Assembly (NCBI GenBank): GCA_047495785.1
Contig: JBLDXI010000021.1
Location: forward strand, 682,001 to 746,000
DNA from: Lepidodermella squamata
Taxonomy: Eukaryota; Gastrotricha
Direction of reading: 5' to 3'
Length of the DNA stretch: 64,000 bases
A model generated the notes under the pieces. The model made no database searches, was not told where the DNA came from, and saw nothing but the letters and a program-made list of their open reading frames with translations. Shown one piece after another: positions 8,746-18,150 of this stretch. The translations under genes were made by a program, and so were the position numbers. Every line of letters begins with the position of its first letter. Position 1 is the stretch's first letter.

Positions 8746-10350
8746 ATGACAGCAACACATGACAGCGTCAAAGACTACCTATATTCTAAGGATGTACCGC
8801 GAATGTTCGAATGTCTACTCGGATCGTTGATGCATCACAAGCCCGAGAATCCTATAAGCTTCGTTCGAGATTGTCTTCTACAAATAAAAGCAAACGGCGG
8901 CCTTGACGCACTGAAATGGAACACATTTATCGACAGAGCACCTCCACCAGCGACTGCCGATCAAATAGCGACGCTCAAATCGAAATGGCGCCCACTGATG
9001 AGTCAACGACCTCTTCCAGCCATAGCACCGCCACCTCAGCCGGTTAAAGCCGTTCCCCGGCCGCTGATTTGCTTAATCGGCGCCGATCGAGCTCTTTTGG
9101 CTGGTGCATCGTCTCTTCTTATGAAGCAGTATGACTTTGTTTTCAGAAATATGGGACAAGAGCCGTTGGTGAATGACGTACGTTTTTGGAGGGTGAAACT
9201 TTCTTCAATAGAATAATCACTCTATTGGCAGATAACTTCGAGCACTGAAACCATCGGCAATTGGGTAAATCTAGTTAACAAACAAGGCAGCACCTGCTCA
9301 GGCTTTCTAGTTACCGGTTACCCTCCTACAAAATCTCATTTAGATGCATTTCTGCGAAAGGTAACGGTGGCTTAATCTGATGAAGTTGAATGGATAATAA
9401 AATCATTTTTTTTAGAAAATTATGGCCTACCATTTGCTTCTGATTATTCATTTAAAAACATCGGCCCCAGTGACTCCTTCCATTACAGCTTGCATTGAGC
9501 GAGCGCGATCGTCTTCCAAAGGCTTGAATGTCGTCGAGGTGAGTAATTATCACCATCCTGAGAGCCTTCATTATTTGTTTCGATTTTATTTTTACAGTTC
9601 GAGGTTGAATCTGCGGAGGATGGATGCAATGAGGCCATTGGCGCCATTGTCGAGAAGTACCACCTTCACCCCTCACCCAGCCGTTTGGCTAGGGCTGGTA
9701 CCGGTCTAACTTCTGCGGGTGGCGAGGGCGTTTTAGCTTTCAAAGGCGAGAACATGAAAGCCGAAGCGGCTAGGAAGCCTGATTTGAACCCAGCTGTGCC
9801 TCTCGTGATGCTTTACGTCGGGCCCGAATCGAAAGACTATCTAGCTCACATTTCAAAGCTTCCAAATATCCAGTGTTTTGCTCAGGAACCGGCCGATACC
9901 GATGAAAAAGCTCACCAGCAACTGTTAGCCTCGCTGATTATGGCTGGTAAAGATTCAGGTGTTGTATGCATAAATTTCCCGCGCAGTGAGCACCAGCTTA
10001 ATTGGCTGCTAACTCGCGTCGGCGGCCTGACAAGTGCCGCCCTTGTCGACTATACGGAAGAAGCGATGGAGGATCGACTACTCGCGGCTAAGGCAAATAC
10101 TGCTGCGATTCAGTACTACAAGGAACAAACAATTCCGACAATTCACTGGCTTGACAGAAATGGAAAGCTTAAGCTTATCGTAAGTAAATTATTTTTGAGA
10201 ATTTTCCTAATTTCAAAACTTAAATTTTAGTGCCAAATCGCGAAGCCTGACGATGAAGTTGATGCCTTCAAGCAAGTGGAAGAATTTATAATCTCAGAAG
10301 TATTTTATCAGGTATGTTTACACTACCCATGCCAAATTTTGCATAATTGA
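8746..10350 (+). CDS. AK5-like protein with PKA-R-type docking domain and two P-loop-less adenylate kinase folds (B)
   Basis: Exons 8746-9177, 9232-9360, 9416-9538, 9598-10179 and 10231-10350 add to 462 codons if the last exon reads to TGA at 10348. The docking domain (YLYSKDVPRMFE, then CLLGSLMHHKPENPISFV) mirrors gene A. Fold 1 reads ICLIGADRALLAGASS at the P-loop position and GFLVTGYPP where active kinases have GFLIDGYPR. Fold 2 reads MLYVGPESKDYL, INFPRSEHQ, VDYTEEAMEDRL and IPTIHWLDRNGKL. Neither fold has a Walker A motif. The tandem position, shared exon pattern and same domain order make it a duplicate of gene A. A strong donor (CAG then GTATGT) at 10311/10312 is in phase 0, so the gene may instead splice on to the AK exons downstream. 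Confidence 0.65.
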
Positions 10351-12742
10351 TTGTGATTTTTGTTGATTTGTTTTTGCGTCTCGATTACCAATACTTCTAT
10401 AAGCATCGTTTTATACAGCGTAATAATCGCCCAGTTTTTATCCCGGTATTCATGTGACTTGCCCAGTGTTTGCCCGGTGGGATTCCGGTGTTGACGATTT
10501 ACGCAAACTACTACATACTGTTGTTTTATCGGATTTTTACAAGCCCAACTAGTGGCTTCTAAAATCATGTATTGACTAGGTAGTAATTTGCACTCGCATA
10601 GATCAGTTGCTTTAAGCACTTCATTTTAATTTTGGCCGTAGAACATATCCGCTTTAAAAATCGTCGGTGTGTAGGTAAAGGTATTGCATTATATGCGAAT
10701 GAAAAAAATAAAATTGACAGCCTGATGCTGCCATGCGCGTTTATCTATCATCGTTATAGTAGTAGGTAATACCTCGCCGCCTTAATGTTTTATATTAATA
10801 AAACCACTCGTTCTCGAGCCTTCCGCCGATGGTCTCCATTTCTTTGCATCTGAAGAAGAAGCCAGCATTTTTATACCATCAAGTACCTTGCTACGATGAT
10901 GCAGAGCAGCGGCGCGTCTTAAGCAGCAGCAGCGAGCCGAGTTTGCTCTTCGCTTTTTTTTTCCACTGACGTTGTTCGGCAATGTTCTGCACACGTGGCA
11001 TGTGTACTTTTCCATTTTTTTCATCTTACATTCTGCATCACCGGCCAGCCCCCGGCATACATCTACTCATCGACTCTAACAAATAATAATAATGGTAGCG
11101 CAAAAGAGAGATATAACATTTCTGAGGTGTTGGCGCTCATTAGACGGGGCCGCCTTAATCATTTTTTCTAGAATATCCGCTAAACCGCCCATTTTTTCAC
11201 GCATGTTTTTTTGCGACTGGTGGAGCGAAATGCTCGTTTTTTTGTGCGCATATCGCATCTTCCTTCGCTACAATTTTCTGGCCGAAATAAGTAACTGCTC
11301 GACTGGTTTTGTACATCTGCTCCGACTGCATCAGTTTTCTTATTAAACATATATCGTTAATTATTACCATTACATCTTCTAGACACACTTGCTGTTGTTG
11401 TTTTTCTACACAACATTTTGAAAAGTCTTGCAACTTTTCTTCATAAAGGTGAGTCGGTAATTTAATAAAATGCATATTTAATACTAAATTTCCGTTACAT
11501 TCATCGCCAACAGCTGGCGTGTCTGGCTGAATTCAGCCTATATCATTCTAGAATCAGGTGTTGAAATGCCTTATGCGTTTAATACCTATTATTATTTATA
11601 TATATATATAAGAAGCAATGTTTTGATAAGGATATTATTAGTTTGAAAATATATATACCCCATATCTCGCCGGTTTTTATGGCACAGGTTCTCCGATATC
11701 TTTATACGAACCCGCCGTAGTACATATAATTCAATCCAGATTTCATCGTTTGTTACGATGCTTGTATATATATACCCTGACTCTTCTAGCGTTGAAAAAA
11801 TGAGCTTTTGAATACGGCTACCTGTTAATTTTATCTCCTCGATAGCGACACTGCGTGTACCCGGAAAAAAAATGGGCAACAAATTAAACAAATTGGTAAG
11901 CGTTTTGACTAATTAGTACTACTGCCTAGGTTAGGCTACCGTGCGTTGGTTGCTCGTAATTCTAATTCAGCATTATTACAAGGCAAATTACGCGAATCCG
12001 AATAAGTGGAGAGATGCTGCGTGAGATTTGCTTGACTTGCATTTTTTCCGTGCTGTAATAGCAGCGGATGAAAACAAAGATTTTTGGCCGAGATATTCAG
12101 CTGCCGCTTGAGATGTATGCCTAGCTATAAGGCAGATTATGATAATAGTATAATAAGGCGGCTTGAGGACCGATGCCTCAATACGTCTGTCACACATATA
12201 CGTGCCGGCGTGTTGTGTGTTTGGGGCTCGATCTTGCGATATGCCTCGTTAGTAATTGCTGCGACGGACCTTTTATACCTACATAGTAGTCCTCGCCTCA
12301 CTCAACCATCGTTTTTCCTCATGCAAAAATCTAGGCTATGGTTTATACATACCTATCTACCTACCTGCATCTGCTGCTGCTGCTGCTGCTGAGCAATGAT
12401 TTCAGTAAATAATGTCTTGTTGCTGATATTATCAGCCGAGCGAGACTCGCTACATTGCTGCAACAAACAATAATAAATAAATCGGCGTCTTTCGTTATGG
12501 CCTGTTCTCTCGTTCTAAAATCACGTGTATTGTTATTATTTTTCGGACACTATAGCCCTCCTAACTGCTATATAATATAATTTGCATAAAAAGCTGTTAA
12601 ATTCATCGCCTGACGCGCGGGCTCGATTTTATACCTGCGCGTGTCACATAACGTCGCCGTTTATCACGCTGCAACGCGATTTATTCCTTATACGAGAAAG
12701 TCATCATCCATGCTTGGGTGAAAAAATAATCTAAGCGCGATT
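10351..12742. other. Long non-coding interval upstream of the AK exon cluster
   Basis: About 2.4 kb without a credible exon. It contains short AT runs (TA repeat near 11598-11613), a CTG trinucleotide run near 12368-12391 and patches of higher GC just before 12743. It may hold the promoter of the 12743 first exon, or be a large intron if gene B is spliced to the AK exons. Confidence 0.5.
12368..12391 (+). repeat. CTG trinucleotide run
   Basis: About seven CTG units with one interruption. This is a simple repeat in non-coding sequence with no evidence of function. Confidence 0.7.
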
Positions 12743-14608
12743 ATGTTTAATAACTGCCTGCCTTGCTGCCCGCTGCGCCCGAAACGCCGCTCATCGGCCG
12801 TCGGCCCCGTCCTGCCCGATCAGCAGCAGTCGGGCATGGGCGACGGGCCGTCGAGTGGTTCAGCCTCTCGAAACTCCTCAAGCCGGGTTAGTTTCTATTC
12901 GATTTTTTTTCCTCGTAAATTTGTCATATCATATTTCCTCAGGCGCGAAGACACGTCTTTTTAGCATTATTTTTTGTGAAATGCTATCACCATTATTATA
13001 ACTGAGAAAGCGCAGCGTAAACTGTTAAATGAGATTAACTAGCTTAGCGAGAATGCGCTTAAAGTAATATTAATATTAAAATATATTTTTCAGGGCAAGA
13101 AGGCTCCATCCTCTGCTGCTGTTGCTCCTGCTCCTGCTGCTGAAACGAACGAAACAGAAAACATGTCGATCCGTAAGTTTCTCTTTATTTCTAAATTAAT
13201 TATAAAGGATAAACGGAAAAATCAATTAATAATATTAGGCGGTAGGATGAAGCGCTGAGAGCGGTTTGTGTACCATAAATATTTACCTTTTCATTTTGCT
13301 CTGACAAAGTGTAGTGGCGCGATACATTTTACGTTTTCATTGTTTCAGTTCCGCTATGTAGCGCGCATTATTCTATATTAGGTATATTACTTTCAACTGA
13401 GTCCAAGGTCCAATTTAGTTTTATTAGCCTGCACACCTGCTGAGCGACATATTTTTACACGCTTGACCGAGCATTATTTGTGTTGTTTATATTTCGAGCT
13501 GCGATAAGAAAAACCAAGCTACTCGAATTTTTTGTTGTTCTTGACTTATTGATTTTTCGCTCGCGTGTGATCAAAATAATAAAACTAAAAATTTATTTTA
13601 ATTTCCTGTTTGGACTAAATTTTGTTAGACTGCTGCATTTATTTGTTTTGAAACGACTAAATGCTGATTTCGCAACTAAAACGCCTGTTTCTTCAAACTT
13701 GGCGTGTTTTTTACGACAATTTTACCTGGTTACTAACATATTTTCTTCCTCGAAAATCCCTTATAGAGCCGCAAACCCCGGCGGCTGTGGTTGCTGCTGT
13801 GGAACCTGAGCCTGAGCCATCAGCGCCGGCTGAGACTAACGTCCACGTCCATGTTGAACAGCCAACACCGCCGCCTAGCCGCGAAACCTCACCGCAAGCC
13901 ATCGAAGAGCCGAAAAAAGCTGAGGAGAGCCCAGCTGCGGATGACTCAGCCGCAGTTGAAACCGTGGCAGCTGTCACGGTGGGGGCTGTGATTCTCGCGG
14001 CTTCTCTCGAGGCTGAAAAGCAGGAAAACGACGAAGTGCTCAATTCCGTAGAAGAATCTCATACTAATTCCAATTCAACGCCGGTTATTGTATTGCAAGA
14101 GCCTGTTGTCGTGGCTGAGACGGATAAAACGGTGACAGGCGACGTAGATCAGCCGAATCCTGAGTACTCAGCCGTGCTGGACGCGACTCAGGCCGAGGAA
14201 CAGGCTGCTGAACAGATTTTGCAAGAAGTTATTACGGATGCTCACGTCGAGGCTGCGTCGGCTGAGGAAGAAGCTGCTGAGATAATAGTCGACCAACTCG
14301 TCACCGAGGCTCATCAGGAGGAAGAAATTGCGGTTGTTGAGGAGGTCACGCAAGAGGAGGTTATCCAACCGCAAGTCACCGAGTCTGAAACTGGTCATAG
14401 CGACAATCCAAACCCGGAATATTCCGCGATATTAGATGCAAGCCCCGAGGAAGCGATGGCTGAAGTTGTACTGGAGCAAATCGAGTCGGAGGCGAAAGCT
14501 GAAATGGTGTCGAATATTGAAGAAATCGCCTCGACACCCGCGGCTGAAAATGCTCATGATGGCAGCCATTATCATGACACGCATGGTTTGTTCAACTTTA
14601 AATTTTAA
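12743..14608 (+). CDS. AK locus isoform with Cys-rich N-terminus and disordered acidic tail bearing AKAP-like helices
   Basis: Exons 12743-12886 (phase 0), 13094-13172 (ends phase 1) and 13767-14608 (phase-1 acceptor, stop TAA). The N-terminus MFNNCLPCC followed by PLRPKRR has three cysteines next to basic residues, typical of palmitoylated membrane anchors. The last exon encodes about 280 residues that are Glu/Ala/Val-rich and probably disordered. A repeated unit NPEYSAVLDA / NPEYSAILDA appears about 265 bases apart. Three amphipathic segments, AAEQILQEVITDA (about 14209), AAEIIVDQLVTEA (about 14275) and MAEVVLEQIESEA (about 14457), share the A-A-x-x-I-V-D-x-V-I spacing of PKA-anchoring helices. 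AATAAA follows at 14815. Shared use of the first two exons with the kinase exons is inferred from phase and order. Confidence 0.55.
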
Positions 14609-14814
14609 CCGACCCCTTTTTAACCATAATAATGACATTCGTTGCAATAATTTTGGGATCAGAAAGCTGAAAAATGATTGCTGAATCAGGCTAATTCATA
14701 TTTTTTTAATTTAAAATTTAAAATTAAAATAAAATAATAAAAAATAATGAAATTTAAAATTTAATTTGATTTTTTTCAAATTTTGTAATTTTTTCAATTA
14801 GAGAAATTCCGAGA

Positions 14815-14820
14815 AATAAA
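14815..14820 (+). promoter_or_regulatory. Polyadenylation signal AATAAA after the disordered-tail exon
   Basis: AATAAA about 210 bases after the stop at 14608, consistent with 13767-14608 being a terminal exon. Confidence 0.5.
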
Positions 14821-15214
14821 TATATTTTTCTGATTTATATGTATGTCCGTTTTTTGGCTATTTTCTCAGTATATTGCGACGAATGCTTTCATAGCGGTCA
14901 TTTTCCCCACGTGAATGCCTTGGGCTTACTGGGCCAAAAACATTGTCCAGGCCTGCTCCGTTGCATTATCGTGAAAACAATAACAAAATAACACATTCTT
15001 TTTACTAGAGCATGCGAGTTATCTTACTTTATTTTGCCAAGTCTGATTCATCATTCACGGCGACATTCTTGCTATAGCCTGATTCAATTTGCGCGCGTAT
15101 TGATTTCTCTGACCGTAATTTGCGGCCCAGACTTTTTTTTATGAAACGGACAAAAGCTGTCGTAGTCATTTAAATTTTGTGACATGGTTTGCTTATTTTT
15201 TCTTGAAACTCTAG

Positions 15215-15816
15215 AAAAACTCAAGGATACCAAGGTCATCTTCGTCCTTGGTGGCCCTGGAAGTGGCAAGGGAACTCAATGCGCGAAGTTGGTCGAACGG
15301 TACGGTTTCGCCCATTTATCGACCGGCGATCTACTCCGAGCTGAGGTCGCCTCTGGCTCGCCTCGCGGCAAGAAACTCGAGGCAGCTATGGCTGCTGGCG
15401 AATTAGTCACCCTCGACACTGTTCTTGAACTTCTCCGAGATGCCATGCTTCACGCCGTAGATAAAGGCCCAGCCCCTGGCTTTTTGGTCGACGGATTCCC
15501 CCGTGAACTCGACCAGGCGTTGAGGTTCGAGAAGGAAATTCGCGCGCCGGACGCTGTCCTATTTTTCGACCTGAGCGAGGCAACCATGCGTGCCCGTTTG
15601 CTGAAGCGAGGCGAGACATCAGGCCGCGTCGATGACAACGAAGAAACCATCGTGAAGCGGTTCAAGACCTTCGAACAGCACAGCAAGCCTGTTGTTGAAC
15701 ACTACGGACCCTCTAAAAAGCTGCACAAGTTCGTCGCCGAAGGTTCGCCGGACGAAATTTTCAGCCAAGTCACCGCAATCGTCGACCCGTTGATGGGCCG
15801 GCAGGGTACGGAATAA
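15215..15816 (+). CDS. Adenylate kinase module 1 (AK1-type), terminal exon of the AK locus
   Basis: One exon after a CTCTAG acceptor, phase 1, ending in TAA. It encodes a complete AK1-type kinase of about 200 residues: P-loop GGPGSGKGTQ, NMP-binding STGDLLR, DGFPRELDQ, and the short-lid signature RGETSGRVDDNEETIVKR. It catalyses ATP + AMP = 2 ADP in the cytosol or at a membrane. It has no start codon in a convincing first exon of its own. The expected 5' exons are 12743-12886 and 13094-13172, which end in the matching phase 1. AATAAA at 15961-15966 supports it as a terminal exon. Long stretches are nearly identical to module 3. Confidence 0.85.
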
Positions 15817-15960
15817 ACGTTTATTATATTGTTAACAAAACCCTCTGATACCCTGTGCTAAATATCTATAATAATAATAATGAATAATATATCAATTGTT
15901 ACTGACATTTGTTTTATTGACGAAAAGCTAGAGAATTTTATCGCTTGCGCATGATTTTGA

Positions 15961-15966
15961 AATAAA
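15961..15966 (+). promoter_or_regulatory. Polyadenylation signal AATAAA after AK module 1
   Basis: AATAAA about 145 bases after the module 1 stop and before the module 2 acceptor at 16152, as expected for an alternative terminal exon. Confidence 0.5.
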
Positions 15967-16152
15967 GAATGTTCAAGTTTTGGCGTGTCCATTGTTCTAT
16001 TTTTCATCCTCAGTAATAACCTCCCAGGCAATCCTACTACCTTCCAACGAATCTGCTGCAAAACTTCCGAAGAACTAATGACAGTGAAAAGCTTTGTTTT
16101 CACTAATCCAACGTAAAAAACACAAATTTTGAAGCAGTTTCGCATATTACAG

Positions 16153-18150
16153 GCGTGGATAAGCTGAAAAAGACCAAGGTGATTTTTGTTCTCGGTGGCC
16201 CTGGAAGCGGTAAAGGAACGCAATGTGCCAAGCTTGTCGAACGCTACAAATTTGCCCATTTATCAACCGGAGATCTGCTGCGGGCGGAGGTTGCTTCAGG
16301 ATCGCCTCGAGGCAAAAAGCTCGAGGCAGCTATGGCAGCCGGTGAACTAGTCACCCTGGATACGGTGCTCGAGCTCCTCCGAGACGCCATGCTGAATGCC
16401 GTGAATAAGGGCCCAGCGCCGGGTTTCCTCATCGACGGTTTCCCGCGTGAGTTGGATCAAGCTATTAGGTTCGAGAAGGAAATTCGCGCGCCTGATGCTG
16501 TCCTATTTTTCGACCTCAGCGAGTCCACTATGCGCGCGCGTCTCTTGAAGCGCGGCGAGACATCAGGCCGCGTCGATGACAACGAGGAGACTATCATCAA
16601 GCGATTCAAGACCTTCTCCCTCCACAGCCGCCCTGTTGCTGATCACTACGTGCCGTCGAAGAAGCTTCACAAATTCGCAGCTGAAGGCACACCTGATGAC
16701 ATTTTCAAAAGCGTCGCCGCTGTCATCGATCCTCTGATGGGAAAACAAAGTAAGATTTATGTCCTGATCCAGGTCGTTATGCTGCTCTTCATTAAAACGA
16801 ACCAGTATATCGATTTTCATTTCCGTCCTTTTATGCATGTGCCTGAAATACAAAAGCTGAGAAGCCGCTTTCACACATTTTTTTTATTTGCTATTTGACC
16901 GGCCTATTTGTCCCCGGCCAATGCGAACTCTGGCGTAGTATGTATATGGTTTCGGAGGGATAAAAATCGCGTTATCGCAAAATATTGCCGGCTATGCTCA
17001 TCGTTTCAACGCGTGATAAAATGAATAGCCATGTTTATGTACATATGCGATTGCGAAATATCGACAGCGCGAATACCCAAGCGCAGCGTATAGCTATAAA
17101 ATAATGCTAAAAAAATTGCCAGGCCAGACGCTGCCTAAGCGATGTATGTTTTATGTGGAGACTTCGCGTGTGTATAGAAAATCGAACTCGCAATTTTTTT
17201 AGCTCGCGCGCTCAGACTGCTTTTCGCCATTTTGCTTCGCGTAATGTCTTCATTCTTTTACAGCTCGATAATCATTATAAATTCTCTATAATATTACAGA
17301 TAGAATCAAGTATACAAAAATATACTTGCACATTATTTTATACGCGCTCACGCCCATGAATTCGCTTTAGCCGGTCAATATACTTATGGAATAAGAATTT
17401 GGAAAAACAATATAAGCAACCTCATTTCGCCCAAACTGCATTTGAGAAATCACTAATCTTATTAAAGCCGATTAACGATGACTTCAGGTAGATATATCAT
17501 TGCCAAGAATCAGGAAATTATGGTATTTTTAACTGAATTTCTGTTTTTCAGATGAAGAGAAGCTCAAGAGCACCAAGGTAATTTTCGTCCTTGGTGGCCC
17601 TGGCAGTGGCAAGGGAACTCAATGCGCGAAGTTGGTCGAACGCTACGGTTTCGCCCATTTATCGACCGGCGATCTACTCCGAGCTGAGGTCGCCTCTGGC
17701 TCGCCTCGCGGCAAGAAACTCGAGGCAGCTATGGCTGCTGGCGAATTAGTCACCCTCGACACAGTTCTGGAACTTCTACGCGACGCCATGCTCCATGCTT
17801 TGAATAAGGGCCCAGCGCCTGGATTCCTAGTCGACGGATTCCCCCGTGAGCTCGACCAGGCGTTGAGGTTCGAGAAGGAAATTCGCGCGCCGGACGCTGT
17901 CCTATTTTTCGACCTGAGCGAGGCAACCATGCGTGCCCGTTTGCTGAAGCGTGGCGAGACATCAGGCCGTGTCGATGACAACGAAGAAACTATCGTGAAG
18001 CGGTTCAAGACCTTCGAACAGCACAGTAAACCCGTTGTTGCGCACTACGGCCCCTCGAAGAAGCTGCACAAATTTGTGGCTGAAGGAAGCCCGGACGAGA
18101 TTTTCAAGAATGTCGCCGCCGTAGTCGACCCTCTTATGGGCAAAAAATAA
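16153..18150 (+). CDS. Adenylate kinase modules 2 and 3 (two AK1-type domains in one reading frame)
   Basis: Module 2 is exon 16153-16749 (TTACAG acceptor, phase 1; donor GTAAGA, phase 1). Module 3 is exon 17552-18150 (TTTCAG acceptor, phase 1; stop TAA). Spliced together they read ...PLMGKQ-N-EEKLKSTKVIFVL..., giving two full kinase domains in tandem. Each keeps GGPGSGKGT, STGDLLR, DGFPREL and RGETSGRVDDNEETI. As with module 1, the phase-1 entry fits the shared 5' exons at 12743-13172. Retaining the module 2 donor instead gives a short alternative C-terminus ending at 16898. AATAAA at 18225 follows module 3. Multi-domain AKs occur in the AK5 family, but sequence here is AK1-like. Confidence 0.82.
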
